Source: Terrihabitans soli (GTDB lineage: Bacteria > Pseudomonadota > Alphaproteobacteria > Rhizobiales > Methylopilaceae). From it: a stretch of DNA of 64,000 nucleotides. A program made the position numbers and the translations under genes. Below, piece by piece: positions 9,902 to 20,785 of the stretch. The notes under the pieces are model-generated. The model worked only from the letters and a program-made list of their open reading frames with translations, ran no database searches and had not been told where the DNA came from. The stretch lies in the NCBI RefSeq assembly GCF_014191545.1, contig NZ_AP023361.1, forward strand, positions 834,501 through 898,500, given 5' to 3'. Every line of letters starts with the position of its first letter. Positions within the stretch are counted from its first letter, which is position 1.

Positions 9902-10789
9902 GTGATTCCCTCCGAATGGTATTGGGCGATTTTCACCGTCATCGCCGCGGCTGCACAGACTTTGCGCAATGCGGCACAGCGTCAGGTCACGGGTGCTGCC
10001 GGCGTGTTCGGCGCGACGCTGGTACGCTTTCTCTACGGCCTGCCGTTTGCGGTGCTGTTTTTCGCGGCGATTGTCTCGGTACACGGCTTGCCGCCGGAGC
10101 CCGATGCGGCATTCTGGGCGTGGACGGTGTTCGGCGCGGTCCTGCAGATCGTGGCGACTGGGCTTCTCCTTGCCGCCATGAACGAACGCAATTTCGCGGT
10201 CGCCATCGCCTATTCACGCACCGAGCCGGTGCAGATCGCGATTTTCGGCCTGATCGTTCTCGGCGATCCGCTGACTTTGCTGCTGGCGGTGGCCATCCTT
10301 GCGGCAACGCTCGGCGTGCTGTGCCTGTCCTGGCCGAAATCGGGGATGAAGCTCGAAACGCGTCCCGTGGTGCTCGGCATTCTGGCCGGCAGCGCCTTTG
10401 CCATGTCCGCCATCGGCTTTCGCGCTGCGGTCCAGGAACTCGACGCCCCCTTTACGCTCGCGGCGACGACGATGCTTCTCACCGCGCTCATCATTCAGAG
10501 CATTCTGATGACGGGCTTTATGCTGTGGCGCGACCGCACGGGCCTCAGCGCCGTGGCCTCGGCGTGGAAAATATCGCTCATGGCCGGAGCTGCGGGCGCC
10601 ACCGCAACGCAGCTCTGGTTCTTCGCCTTTGCGCTCGAGAGCGCGGCGAGGGTGCGCACGCTCGGCGTGATCGAAATTCTCTTCGCGCAGATCGTCTCGG
10701 CGCGCCTTCTGCGCGAAGGCGCGACCGCGCGCGAGCTTATCGGCATCGCGCTGGTGATTGTCGGCGTTGTGGTGGTGCTTAACGCTTAA
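9902..10789 (+). CDS. EamA/DMT family permease (second copy)
   Basis: Multipass membrane protein with roughly ten helices. Segments such as [20 protein letters not shown] and [15 protein letters not shown] bracket the two EamA repeats. I prefer the GTG at 9902 ([13 protein letters not shown]), which matches the start of related DMT proteins; the ATGs at 9839 and 9854 would add an unlikely polar leader. Substrate unknown. It is divergent from thrB and convergent with ispH, sharing the TTAA that holds both stop codons. Confidence 0.85.
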   Translation: MIPSEWYWAIFTVIAAAAQTLRNAAQRQVTGAAGVFGATLVRFLYGLPFAVLFFAAIVSVHGLPPEPDAAFWAWTVFGAVLQIVATGLLLAAMNERNFAVAIAYSRTEPVQIAIFGLIVLGDPLTLLLAVAILAATLGVLCLSWPKSGMKLETRPVVLGILAGSAFAMSAIGFRAAVQELDAPFTLAATTMLLTALIIQSILMTGFMLWRDRTGLSAVASAWKISLMAGAAGATATQLWFFAFALESAARVRTLGVIEILFAQIVSARLLREGATARELIGIALVIVGVVVVLNA

Positions 10790-11760
10790 GCGGCGTCGAC
10801 ATTCATGCCGCGCAGCGGGCGCGGCAGCGGGAAGAACATGTTCTCTTCCACGGCAGCGACGGTCTCGACTTCGACATCATAGCGTTCGGCGAACGCGTCG
10901 ATGATCTGTTCGACGAGAACTTCCGGAGCCGAGGCGCCGGCGGAAATGCCGAGCGTTTCGATATGCTGGAATTCCGACCAGTCGATCTGATGCGCGCCGT
11001 CGACAAGGCGCGAAACCTTGACGCCGCGCTGTTCGGCGACTTCGCGCAGACGCTGCGAGTTCGACGAGTTGGGCGAACCGACGGTGATGAAGGCATCGCA
11101 CTGATGGGCGATCTGCTTCACCGCTTCCTGGCGGTTCGTCGTCGCGTAGCAGATGTCTTCCTTGTGCGGGACGGTGATGTTCGGGAATTTGCGCTTCAGC
11201 GCTTCGATGATCCCCGACGTCTCCTCAACCGACAGAGTGGTCTGCGTGACGAAAGCGAGCTTGTCCGGATCGTTCGGGACGAACGCATCGACATCTTCGA
11301 CGGTCTGCACGAGCTTGACCGCGCCGTCCGGCAGCTGGCCGATCGTGCCGACGACTTCCGGATGGCCGGCATGGCCGATCAGGATGATTTCCTTGCCGCG
11401 CTTGAAATGGATTTCGGCCTCGCGGTGAACCTTGGTCACCAGCGGGCAGGTGGCGTCGAGAATCTGGAAATTCCGGCGCTCGGCCTCGGCGGGAATGGTC
11501 TTGGCCACGCCATGGGCGGAGAAGATGACCGGGGCCTGGGTGTTGTCCGGAACCTCGTCGAGCTCCTCGACGAAGACGGCGCCTTTGCGCTTCAGGCTCT
11601 CGACGACGTATTTGTTATGGACGATCTCGTGCCGGACATAGACCGGGGCCCCGTAGAGCTTCAGGGCCTTTTCGACCACGTCGATAGCGCGAACGACGCC
11701 GGCGCAGAAACCGCGCGGCGCGCACAGAAGAATCTTGAGAGGCGGCTTGGAGTTCGTCAT
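10786..11760 (-). CDS. ispH: 4-hydroxy-3-methylbut-2-enyl diphosphate reductase
   Basis: IspH is the last enzyme of the MEP pathway, reducing HMBPP to IPP and DMAPP with a [4Fe-4S] cluster. The three cluster cysteines are visible in [14 protein letters not shown] (second Cys), [11 protein letters not shown] and the [11 protein letters not shown] region. The substrate-binding stretch [11 protein letters not shown] and the Glu of this family are present. 324 residues is a normal length. ispE of the same pathway lies at 38.4 kb, so two MEP genes occur in the window but not together. Confidence 0.97.
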   Translation of the reverse strand: MTNSKPPLKILLCAPRGFCAGVVRAIDVVEKALKLYGAPVYVRHEIVHNKYVVESLKRKGAVFVEELDEVPDNTQAPVIFSAHGVAKTIPAEAERRNFQILDATCPLVTKVHREAEIHFKRGKEIILIGHAGHPEVVGTIGQLPDGAVKLVQTVEDVDAFVPNDPDKLAFVTQTTLSVEETSGIIEALKRKFPNITVPHKEDICYATTNRQEAVKQIAHQCDAFITVGSPNSSNSQRLREVAEQRGVKVSRLVDGAHQIDWSEFQHIETLGISAGASAPEVLVEQIIDAFAERYDVEVETVAAVEENMFFPLPRPLRGMNVDAA

Positions 11761-11866
11761 CTCGTCGAGAATTGCGGGTTCGAGGCGGGATTTGTCAAGG
11801 TTCTGGCCCGGCGACCTAAAAGAGCGTAAATCGCAAATCGGGCCAAATTCCGGAGTTTCTGGTCAT

Positions 11867-12469
11867 ATGGGCAAGACCGGACGTTATTCAAACCGCCTTC
11901 TGGCGGCCTCCATTCTCCTTCTAACCCTTTGTGCGAGCGGGCTTCCTGCCGCCGCGGAAGGGGTTCAGATGGCGCTTTTCGGCTGGGGTAAATCCAAGGA
12001 TGGGGCCCCGACGCCACCCCCGCCGCCCAAGGACAAGGAGCCGATGTTCTGCCCGGCGATCCTCGTCCAGCCCGGCACGGCCGCCTTTATCCAGTATGAG
12101 CGCGGCAAAGAGGGCGACCCGACATCGGTGCGCTATCAGGCCAATTTCAACCAGTTCGCCCGCGAATGCGTCGATCTCGGCGCCGAGGTCGGCGTGCGCA
12201 TCGGCATTGCCGGCCGGGCCCTGGTCGGCCCCAAGGGCGTTCCGGGCCAGAAGATGGAAGTGCCGATCCGCTTTGTGGTCATCGACGACCAGCAGAAGGT
12301 CGTGCTGTCGCGAGTCACGCGCCTCCAGGTCGAGATCCCGCCGGGCCAGACGGGCATCACCTTTACCCATGTCGAGGACATCGGCAGCCTGCCTTTCCCC
12401 GGCAATGCCTTCCGCCGCTGGGGTTTTCGTGTCGGCTTCGACAGCAAGCCGGGGGGCCCTCAGGGCTGA
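11867..12469 (+). CDS. Secreted protein of unknown function
   Basis: The ATG at 11867 gives MGKTGRYSNRLLAASILLLT and a hydrophobic signal segment ending near AAAEG. A Pro-rich linker (PTPPPPPKDKEP) follows, then a roughly 130-residue domain with two Cys (MFCPAIL and FARECVDLG). The pattern Q-x-x-F-N-Q-F-A-R-E-C resembles uncharacterised alphaproteobacterial proteins that may be periplasmic or lipid-linked. I cannot name a function. It stands alone between divergent ispH and the ccrM promoter region. Confidence 0.7.
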   Translation: MGKTGRYSNRLLAASILLLTLCASGLPAAAEGVQMALFGWGKSKDGAPTPPPPPKDKEPMFCPAILVQPGTAAFIQYERGKEGDPTSVRYQANFNQFARECVDLGAEVGVRIGIAGRALVGPKGVPGQKMEVPIRFVVIDDQQKVVLSRVTRLQVEIPPGQTGITFTHVEDIGSLPFPGNAFRRWGFRVGFDSKPGGPQG

Positions 12470-12554
12470 TCCGCGCACCACAACCCGCCTACATCCTCCT
12501 TTAGTCTAACAATGGGGCGAAACACCTTCGCCAACCCTTTGTTAACCCTGCTTT

Positions 12555-12569
12555 TTAGGCGGCATTTAA
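12555..12569 (+). promoter_or_regulatory. CtrA-like box in the ccrM promoter
   Basis: TTAGGCGGCATTTAA is TTAG-N7-TTAA, seven of eight positions of the CtrA consensus TTAA-N7-TTAA. It lies 48 bases upstream of the ccrM ATG. In Caulobacter, CtrA activates ccrM late in the cell cycle, so the placement agrees with known biology. Another TTAA lies at 12542-12545. I see no GANTC site between 12470 and 12617, unlike the Caulobacter leader. Confidence 0.65.
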
Positions 12570-12608
12570 GGTTGACCGTCCATGTTCTCACGCGAAGGTC
12601 ACGCGTAG

Positions 12609-13751
<1,143 letters not shown>

Positions 13752-13824
13752 TTCCGCGAACGCTTCTCAACTGCAAACATCCTTGTTGTAACCTGCAGCA
13801 AGCGGGTTTATTGCGCGGCCACTC

Positions 13825-14718
13825 ATGTCCGCGCACAAACTCTTCCGTCTCGCCCTCGGCAGCATTCTCGTCAGCCTGATCGTTCTCGGGCTGAAAGTGC
13901 TCGCCTATTGGCTGACGGGGTCGGTCGCCCTTTATTCGGATGCGCTCGAGAGCGTGATCAATGTCGTGACCGCGATCACGGCGGCGGCGGCTTTGTGGTT
14001 CAGCCATCAGCCGGCCGATCACAATCATCCCTATGGGCACGGCAAAGCGGAATATCTGTCGGCCGTTCTGGTCGGTGTTCTGATTACGCTCGCGGCGATC
14101 TCGATCGCCCGCTACGCCTATTACGGTTTCCTCGATCCCAAGCCGATGAATGCGCCGTTCGAGGGCCTTGCGGTCAATCTTGCCGCAACGGTGATCAACG
14201 TCGTCTGGGCGTTCGTGCTTATCCGCACCGGAAGGCGCGAACGGTCGCTGGCTCTGGAAGCCGACGGCAAGCACATTTTCACCGACGTCATTACATCGGT
14301 CGGCGTGTTTTTCGGCCTTGTCGGCGCCGTGGTGTTCGATCTGCCGATCCTCGATCCGATCTTTGCGGCGCTTGTCGCGCTCAATATCGTGTGGATGGGC
14401 GTCATGCTGATGCGCCAGAGCGTCGGCGGGCTGATGGATGAGGCGGTGGCGTCGGACACTTTGGCCGAGATCAAGGCGATCATCTCGAAGGAAGCCGAGG
14501 GCGCGATCGAAGCACACGATATCCGCACCCGTCAGGCGGGACGCAATATCTTTGTCGAATTCCATCTTGTCGTGCCCGGCACGATGAGCGTCTCGGACGC
14601 TCACGATATCTGCGACCGGATCGAGCGGGCAGTGGAGGACGGTGTTGAGGGCACGGCCGTCACGATCCATGTCGAGCCCGACAACAAGGCCAAGCATCAG
14701 GGCATCGTCGTTATTTAA
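13825..14718 (+). CDS. Cation diffusion facilitator (CDF) family transporter
   Basis: Divalent-metal/proton antiporter of the FieF/ZnT fold, 297 residues. The N-terminal two thirds hold six predicted helices with metal-site motifs SVALYSDALES in TM2 and DGKHIFTD (HxxxD) in TM5, plus the His-rich loop DHNHPYGHGKAEY. The C-terminal cytoplasmic domain (EAHDIRTRQAG, FVEFHLVVPG, THV-type HVEP) is the CDF dimerisation domain. Zn2+, Fe2+ or Mn2+ cannot be distinguished here. It is convergent with mutY, with both stops inside one TTAA. Confidence 0.92.
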   Translation: MSAHKLFRLALGSILVSLIVLGLKVLAYWLTGSVALYSDALESVINVVTAITAAAALWFSHQPADHNHPYGHGKAEYLSAVLVGVLITLAAISIARYAYYGFLDPKPMNAPFEGLAVNLAATVINVVWAFVLIRTGRRERSLALEADGKHIFTDVITSVGVFFGLVGAVVFDLPILDPIFAALVALNIVWMGVMLMRQSVGGLMDEAVASDTLAEIKAIISKEAEGAIEAHDIRTRQAGRNIFVEFHLVVPGTMSVSDAHDICDRIERAVEDGVEGTAVTIHVEPDNKAKHQGIVVI

Positions 14719-15776
14719 CGGCGGGCCAGATCGACCACCTTCCGCATCACGCTCGGCAGCGCTTCGGCGTCGACTTCCTGCGACCACCAGCAGTTTTCCG
14801 GCGCTCTGGTCTTTTGCGCGACTTCGGCGGCGAAGACCTGAAGTTCCAGCGAGAAGTGCGAGAACACATGGTTCACCGAACCGGTGAGCTTGCGCCACTC
14901 AGCTTTCAGCGGCGCCTGCTCGAGTGCAGGCTGTTTGTCGAATTTCGGCAGCCAGTCGGAGCCCGGAATTTCCGTCATGCCGCCGAGAAGGCCTTTCTCG
15001 GCGCGCCGCCGCAGCAGCACCGCGCCGTCCTTGCGCGTCACGAAAAAGGCCGCGCCGAACCTCGCCGGGCGCTCGCCCTTCGCAGCTTTGCGCGGAAAGC
15101 TCTCCTGGATGCCGAGCGCCCGCGCCTCGCACGGGTCGGTCCACGGGCAGAGCGAGCAGGCGGGGCTTTTCGGCGTGCAGATCGTTGCCCCGAGATCCAT
15201 CATCGCCTGCGCGAAATCGCCGGGGCGATCGGATGGCACCAGAGGTTCGGTCAGCGCGCGGATAATGGGCTTGGCGCGCGGCATTTCCTCTTCGACGGCG
15301 TAGAGGCGTGTAATGACGCGCTCGACATTGCCGTCGACGACGGTCGATTTCTCATTGAAGGCGATGGCGGCAATCGCCGCCGCAGTATAGGGGCCGATGC
15401 CGGGAAGCTCGAGCAGGCCCGCTTCCGTGTCCGGAAATGTCCCGCCGCGTGCCGCGACTTCCTTCGCGCAGGCGTGGAGATTGCGGGCGCGCGCATAATA
15501 GCCGAGCCCCGCCCATAGACGCATGACGGTGTCGGACGGCGCATCCGCCAGCGCCGTCACATTGGGAAAGCGGCCGAGGAATTTGTGGAAATACGGGCCG
15601 ACGGCGGCGACCGTCGTCTGCTGCAGCATGATTTCCGACAGCCAGACGCGATAGGGATCCGAGCTTTGCCCCGGCTCGGCGCGCCAGGGCAGGCGGCGGC
15701 GGTGGCGGTCATACCAGGCCAGAAGGGCGCCGGGGTCGGGTCGTTTCGGCTGGGCTTTGCGGGCGGCGAGGGCCAT
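14715..15776 (-). CDS. mutY: A/G-specific adenine DNA glycosylase
   Basis: MutY removes adenine mispaired with 8-oxoguanine. The helix-hairpin-helix and catalytic region reads LPGIGPYTAAAIAAIAF followed by VDGNVERVITR, which contains the catalytic Asp. The [4Fe-4S] cluster cysteines follow as C-x6-C-x2-C-x5-C in ICTPKSPACSLCPWTDPC. A C-terminal NUDIX-like domain (GAVLLRRRAEKGLLGGMTEIPG) recognises 8-oxoG. The ATG at 15776 gives 353 residues, the normal size; the reading frame stays open further upstream but without homology. It is divergent from dciA. Confidence 0.96.
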   Translation of the reverse strand: MALAARKAQPKRPDPGALLAWYDRHRRRLPWRAEPGQSSDPYRVWLSEIMLQQTTVAAVGPYFHKFLGRFPNVTALADAPSDTVMRLWAGLGYYARARNLHACAKEVAARGGTFPDTEAGLLELPGIGPYTAAAIAAIAFNEKSTVVDGNVERVITRLYAVEEEMPRAKPIIRALTEPLVPSDRPGDFAQAMMDLGATICTPKSPACSLCPWTDPCEARALGIQESFPRKAAKGERPARFGAAFFVTRKDGAVLLRRRAEKGLLGGMTEIPGSDWLPKFDKQPALEQAPLKAEWRKLTGSVNHVFSHFSLELQVFAAEVAQKTRAPENCWWSQEVDAEALPSVMRKVVDLARR

Positions 15777-15884
15777 AGGGCGCTTATAGCGCGGATATGA
15801 CGGCGTTCTCCCCGGCTTCCACAGCTTCTGTCTTTGTTCGGCGAGTGCTTGCCTGTGCACGGCAGCGGAGCGCAAATGTGGGCC

Positions 15885-16388
15885 ATGTCCGCACCCTCCA
15901 GGAAGAAGCGCGTCACCCGGACGCTGGCCGAGCTCACCCCCGGCGCGATGGGCGATGCTTTGGCCGCGCAGGGCTTCGCCAATGGCGAGATTCTCCTGCG
16001 CTGGCCGGATATTGCCGGCGCGGAACTGGCGGAGCGTTCGGAGCCGATCCGTCTCCAATGGCCGCGCGGTGCGAAAAGCGACAAAAGCGAACGCGATCCG
16101 GCGGTGCTTCATGTGCAGGTGGAAAGCGCCTTTGCGCTCGAACTGCAGATGCAGAGTCAGGTGATCATCGAGCGCATCAACCGCTATTTCGGCTGGCGGT
16201 GTGTGGGGTCGATCAAGCCGAAGCAGGGACCCATCGGCCGCAAAAAGCCCGCTCCCGCCGTGTTGAAACCGCTGAATCCTGAGGATGAAGCGCGCATCGC
16301 CAAGCTCACTTCGGGCGTCGAAGACAGCCGTCTTGCCGAGGCCCTTCAACGACTTGGCCGGGCCGTGACCGGATCACAACGGCGTTGA
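15885..16388 (+). CDS. DciA family (DUF721) protein
   Basis: The DUF721 domain core is seen in GFANGEILLRWPDIAGAELAERSEPIRL and VLHVQVESAFALELQMQSQVIIERINRYFG. DciA proteins are the presumed ancestral loaders or operators of the replicative helicase DnaB in bacteria lacking DnaC/DnaI. The ATG at 15885 (MSAPSRKKR) gives 167 residues. The order mutY (divergent) - DUF721 - dsbA - smc is one I recognise from Hyphomicrobiales genomes. Confidence 0.88.
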   Translation: MSAPSRKKRVTRTLAELTPGAMGDALAAQGFANGEILLRWPDIAGAELAERSEPIRLQWPRGAKSDKSERDPAVLHVQVESAFALELQMQSQVIIERINRYFGWRCVGSIKPKQGPIGRKKPAPAVLKPLNPEDEARIAKLTSGVEDSRLAEALQRLGRAVTGSQRR

Positions 16389-16461
16389 CTGCCTAAACTT
16401 GCCACATTTGCAGGATTGGCAAAGCGTGTAGAAGAGCCGCCGTGCCGAAAAGGGACCCGAG

Positions 16462-17154
16462 ATGAAGCGCCAGACCATGATTGCCGTTGCCGCCGCCGCC
16501 GTGATTGTGGCCGGCATTGCGGGCTATTTCGTCTACGCCATCCAGTCCGAGAGCGGCGGCAGCTCGCTTTTGCCCGGCGCCGAGCAGAGCGAGGGCCCGG
16601 CGCAGGTCTCGATGGAAGAGCTGCTCGCGCCCGGCCCGATTCCCGATCATGTGCTCGGCCCGGCCGATGCGCCGGTGACGGTCGTCGAATATGCCTCGCT
16701 GACCTGCTCGCACTGCAAAGCCTTCCACGAAGAAACCTTTTCCGAGGTGAAGAAGCGCTATATCGACACCGGCAAGATCCGCTTCATTTTCCGCGATTTC
16801 CCGCTCGATCAGTTCGCGACCGCCGGCGCCATGCTGGGCCGCTGCGCGGGCGAGGGGAAATATTTCCCCATCGCCGACGCTTTCTTCGATCAGCAGGATC
16901 AGCTGCGCGCGGCTCCCGATCCCTTCGTTTGGCTTCAGTCTTTCGCCAAACAGGTTGGATTCACGCAGGAATCGTTTGAGGCTTGCTTGTCGAATCAAAG
17001 CCTCACCGACAACATTCTCGCCGTCCGCCAACGCGCGTCAGAGAAATTCGGGGTGAGTTCCACGCCGACCTTCTTCTTCAACGGCAAGGTCCGGCGCGGC
17101 GGAATGACCATCGAGGAGTTCGAGCAGGAGCTCGGACCCCTTCTGAAAAAGTAA
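16462..17154 (+). CDS. DsbA-family thioredoxin-fold protein
   Basis: An N-terminal membrane anchor (MIAVAAAAVIVAGIAGYFVYA) is followed by a thioredoxin fold with the active site TCSHC around residues 84-88 (VVEYASLTCSHCKAFHEE). The cis-Pro loop is SSTPTFFFNG. It belongs to the BdbD/DsbA_4-type periplasmic oxidases or isomerases. An inverted repeat TTGCCA-N12-TGGCAA (16399-16422) sits in the short upstream gap and could be an operator. It precedes smc by 33 bases, probably co-transcribed. Confidence 0.92.
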   Translation: MKRQTMIAVAAAAVIVAGIAGYFVYAIQSESGGSSLLPGAEQSEGPAQVSMEELLAPGPIPDHVLGPADAPVTVVEYASLTCSHCKAFHEETFSEVKKRYIDTGKIRFIFRDFPLDQFATAGAMLGRCAGEGKYFPIADAFFDQQDQLRAAPDPFVWLQSFAKQVGFTQESFEACLSNQSLTDNILAVRQRASEKFGVSSTPTFFFNGKVRRGGMTIEEFEQELGPLLKK

Positions 17155-17187
17155 GGCCCGTTGGGGCACGGACCGGACAATCAACAC

Positions 17188-20100
17188 ATGAAGCTCACCC
17201 GACTTCGCCTTGTCGGCTTCAAATCCTTCGTGGACTCCTCGGAGATCGAGATCGAGCCGGGCCTGACCGGTATTGTCGGTCCGAACGGCTGCGGCAAATC
17301 CAATCTCGTCGAAGCGCTGCGCTGGGCGATGGGCGAGGGCTCGCACAAGACGCTGCGCGCCTCGGCGATGGACGATGTGATTTTTTCCGGCTCGGCCGGG
17401 CGTCCGGCGCGCAACACCGCCGAAGTTCTGATCGCGCTCGACAATGCGCATAAGCAAGCGCCCGCGCCGTTCACCGATGCGGAAGAGCTTGAGATCACGC
17501 GCCGCATCGAGCGCGAAAAGGGCTCGACCTATCGCGTCAACGGCCGCGAAGTGCGCGCCCGCGATGTGCAGCTTCTCTTCGCCGACGCTTCGACCGGTGC
17601 GCGCTCTCCGGCGCTTGTGCGTCAGGGCCAGATCGGCGAGATCATCAATGCCAAGCCCGAAGCGCGCCGCCGCGTGCTCGAAGAAGCGGCGGGCATTGCC
17701 GGCCTGCATGCGCGCCGCCACGAATCCGAACTGAAGTTGCGCGCCGCCGAACAAAATCTCGAGCGCACGGAAGATGTGCTGTCGCGCATGCGAGCCCAGC
17801 TCGAAAGCCTGAAGCGTCAGGCGCGCCAGGCCGTCAAGTACAGACAGCTTTCCGCCGATATCCGCCGGCTGGAATCCCTGCAGCTTGCCCGCGCCCACAC
17901 CGAAGCCGAAGCCGAACGCGATGCGGCAAGGCAGGCTTTGGCGGAAGCCGAACGCGTGGTTGCCGAACGCACGGTCGCGCAGGGCGAAGCTGCGCGTAAC
18001 GATGCGGTTGCCGGCCATGAATTGCCGCAGCTCCGCAACGATGCGGCCGCCGCCGCCGCGGGCCTTGAGCGCCTGAAGCGGGCGGGCGAGGATCTTGACC
18101 GCGAAGAACGCCAGGCGCGCGAAAAGATCTCAGATCTCGAACGCCGCATCGCCCAGCTTGAGAGCGACCGCGCCCGCGAAGAAACGCTCGTCACCGACGC
18201 CGCGGAAACGCTTGAACGCTTCAAGGCGGAACTCGCCCAGCTCGACGGCGAAGATGCCGCCGCGGGCGAACGCGAGACGGCGGCGACGGCGCGCGTTGCC
18301 GAGACCGAAATCACGTTGAAATCCGCTGAAGATGCATTGGCCGAGGCCAGCGCCGCGCTCGCCGCCCGCACCGCCGAGCGCGATGCGCTGACGCGCGCCC
18401 GTAATGACGCCCATCAGCGCCTGACGCGCCTGACCGGCGAATTGCAGCGCCTTGAAGGTGAAGCGCGCGCGCTGGAAGCCGCAGCTCCGCCGCGCGAACT
18501 CTCCGATCTTGCCGCCGAAGCCGAAGCCGCATCCGCCGCGCTGCATGCCGCCGAAGTTGCCGCCGTCGCCGGTGAAACGGCGCTCACCGCCGCCCGCGAA
18601 GCCGCCTCGCGCGCCCGCCAGGCGCAGCGCGAAGCCGAAACCGAACTGAACCGCCTGCAGGTCGAAGCCTCGACGCTGGCGCGCATGGTCAATGTCGACA
18701 CCAAGCACCAGTGGGAGCCGGTGATCGACAAGCTGCAGGCCGAGCGCGGCTATGAAGCGGCGCTTGCCGCAGCGCTCGGTGAAGATCTCAGCGTGCCTTT
18801 GGACGCGGAAGCGCCGATCCATTGGGGCGGCACCGAGGATGTGTCCGGCGATCCGCTTCTGCCGGCGGGTGCTGAATCGCTGCTCAATCATATCGACGCG
18901 CCGGAGGCTCTGGCGCGGCGTCTCGCGCAGATCGGTGTCGTCTCGCGTGAAGACGGCCCGCGCCTGCAGAAAGAGCTCGCCGTCGGCCAGAGGCTTGTGT
19001 CGCGCGAAGGCGATTTGTGGCGCTGGGACGGTTACACCTCGCGTGCCGATGCGGAGACGGTGTCGGCGCGGCGTCTTGCCGGCCGCAATCGCCTCAAGGA
19101 AATCGAGCTTGCGCTCGTTGCCGCGTTCGAAGTGGTCAAGGACCGCAAAGCGGCCAACGCCGAAAACGAACAGGCCGTTCAGGCGGCGCAGGCTGCCGAG
19201 AACCAGAAAAAGGATGCCGTGCGCACTGCGCGCAAGGCGCTCGAAGAAGCGCGCGGCCGCGCCGCCGAGGCCGAACGCCAGACGGCGCATCTGTCGGCCC
19301 GCCGCTCGGCGCTTGCCGAACAGTTCCAGCGCGTGACGGTCGACGAGGAAGAAGCCCGCAAGAAATTCGAAGAAGCCGAGCAGGCGATTGCATCGCTCCT
19401 GCCGATTGCCGATCTCGAAGTGAAGCGCGATGAGCTGCGCGCGGTTGCCGAAAAGGAACGCGCCGTCGCCGCCGATGCGCGCGCTGCCGCCGGCACGCTC
19501 AGCCGCGAGCGAGAGACGCGCCAGCGTCAGCGCGAGAACATCGTCCGCGAGAGCACGTCCTGGGAACAGCGCCGCTCGGGCGCCGCGACCCGCGTGACCG
19601 ACATCAAGGAGCGCCACACGACGGCCTCGACCGAGCACGAAGCCCTGCAGGGTGTGCCGGACGAAGTCGCCGCCAAGCGCCGCAGCCTTCTGACCTCGAT
19701 CGGCGAGGCCGAGACCGCAGCGAAAGCCGCAAGCGACCGGCTGGCCGAAGGCGAAACGAAAAAGCAGGCGGCCGAGAACGTCGCCCGCGAAGCCATGCGG
19801 GCGCTGGGCGAATCGCGCGAGGCTTTGGCGCGGTCCGAGACCCGCCGCGACGCCGCCGACGAAAGACTGGCCGATGCGCTGCGCCGTTATGTCGATTCGG
19901 TCGGCGAGCCGCCGAATGCGGAGGCCCGCGCCAGCGCCGCCGAAAGCGCGCCGAGCGAGGAGATCACCGCCGAGCTCGACAAGCTGAGAGCCGACCGCGA
20001 CCGCCTCGGCGCCGTCAATCTGCGCGCCGATGAGGAACTCGTCGAAGTGCAGACCGCACATGATGCGCTGATCGCCGAGCGTGATGACCTCGTGGAGGCC

Positions 20101-20631
20101 ATCAAGAGCCTGCGCCAGGGCATCCAGTCGCTGAACCGGGAAGGGCGCGAGCGCCTGTCCGAGGCGTTCAACACCGTGAACGGCCATTTCAGCAAACTCT
20201 TCACGACGCTGTTCGGCGGCGGCGAAGCCAAGCTCGAACTGATCGAATCGGACGATCCGCTGGAAGCCGGCCTCGAAATCGTCGCCCGGCCGCCCGGCAA
20301 GAAGCCGCAGACCCTGTCGCTGCTCTCGGGCGGCGAGCAGGCGCTGACCGCCATGGCGTTGATCTTCGCGATCTTTTTGACCAATCCGGCGCCGTTGTGT
20401 GTGCTGGACGAAGTCGACGCGCCTCTGGACGATGCGAACGTGGACCGCTTCTGCGACCTCCTCGACGCCATGCGTAAGGAGACCGACACGCGCTTCCTCG
20501 TCGTCACCCATAATCCGGTGACGATGAGCCGGATGGACCGCCTGTTCGGCGTTACCATGGCCGAGCGCGGCGTCAGTCAGCTCGTCTCGGTCGACCTCGA
20601 AGCGGCCGAACGCCTGCGTGAGGCGGTCTGA
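17188..20631 (+). CDS. smc: Chromosome segregation ATPase SMC
   Basis: 1147 residues. The N-terminal head has Walker A GPNGCGKSNL, followed by long coiled coils (Ala/Glu/Arg heptads). The central hinge lies around residues 500-640 (VNVDTKHQWEPVIDKL, EAPIHWGG), with a second coil after it. The C-terminal head has the ABC signature LLSGGEQALTA, Walker B LCVLDEVDAPLDD and the His switch (VVTHNP). SMC forms the bacterial condensin ring with ScpA and ScpB, loading at parS and organising the chromosome. scpAB are not in the window. The ATG at 17188 (MKLTRLRLVGFKSF) is the family start. Confidence 0.97.
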   Translation: MKLTRLRLVGFKSFVDSSEIEIEPGLTGIVGPNGCGKSNLVEALRWAMGEGSHKTLRASAMDDVIFSGSAGRPARNTAEVLIALDNAHKQAPAPFTDAEELEITRRIEREKGSTYRVNGREVRARDVQLLFADASTGARSPALVRQGQIGEIINAKPEARRRVLEEAAGIAGLHARRHESELKLRAAEQNLERTEDVLSRMRAQLESLKRQARQAVKYRQLSADIRRLESLQLARAHTEAEAERDAARQALAEAERVVAERTVAQGEAARNDAVAGHELPQLRNDAAAAAAGLERLKRAGEDLDREERQAREKISDLERRIAQLESDRAREETLVTDAAETLERFKAELAQLDGEDAAAGERETAATARVAETEITLKSAEDALAEASAALAARTAERDALTRARNDAHQRLTRLTGELQRLEGEARALEAAAPPRELSDLAAEAEAASAALHAAEVAAVAGETALTAAREAASRARQAQREAETELNRLQVEASTLARMVNVDTKHQWEPVIDKLQAERGYEAALAAALGEDLSVPLDAEAPIHWGGTEDVSGDPLLPAGAESLLNHIDAPEALARRLAQIGVVSREDGPRLQKELAVGQRLVSREGDLWRWDGYTSRADAETVSARRLAGRNRLKEIELALVAAFEVVKDRKAANAENEQAVQAAQAAENQKKDAVRTARKALEEARGRAAEAERQTAHLSARRSALAEQFQRVTVDEEEARKKFEEAEQAIASLLPIADLEVKRDELRAVAEKERAVAADARAAAGTLSRERETRQRQRENIVRESTSWEQRRSGAATRVTDIKERHTTASTEHEALQGVPDEVAAKRRSLLTSIGEAETAAKAASDRLAEGETKKQAAENVAREAMRALGESREALARSETRRDAADERLADALRRYVDSVGEPPNAEARASAAESAPSEEITAELDKLRADRDRLGAVNLRADEELVEVQTAHDALIAERDDLVEAIKSLRQGIQSLNREGRERLSEAFNTVNGHFSKLFTTLFGGGEAKLELIESDDPLEAGLEIVARPPGKKPQTLSLLSGGEQALTAMALIFAIFLTNPAPLCVLDEVDAPLDDANVDRFCDLLDAMRKETDTRFLVVTHNPVTMSRMDRLFGVTMAERGVSQLVSVDLEAAERLREAV

Positions 20632-20702
20632 CGCAGGTTACGCAAGGCGTTTCTGTAAGCGTTCCAAAGATTTAGAGTACACGCGAACACCCTCACACTT
20701 TC

Positions 20703-20731
20703 TTGACTAGCGTGGGGGGCGCAACTATGGT
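20703..20731 (+). promoter_or_regulatory. Sigma-70-type promoter of the F0 ATP synthase operon
   Basis: TTGACT (20703-20708) and TATGGT (20726-20731) are separated by exactly 17 bases. They sit 55 bases upstream of the atpI start in the gap after smc. This is the clearest -35/-10 pair in the window. Confidence 0.65.
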
Positions 20732-20785
20732 GCCGCGCAATTTCGGAAGCTCCGGCGAGCTTTCCGGCGCTTGGGTCTTCCTCGC

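Noticed and set aside
15777-16349. N-terminal extension of MutY by 190 residues
   Set aside because: It overlaps dciA on the other strand and shows no homology. MutY length and N-terminus fit the ATG at 15776.
18130-20511. Very long minus-strand open frame (793 codons) opposite smc
   Set aside because: Shadow of the smc coiled coil: the repeated Ala/Glu/Arg codons keep the opposite frame open. No motif or ribosome site supports it.
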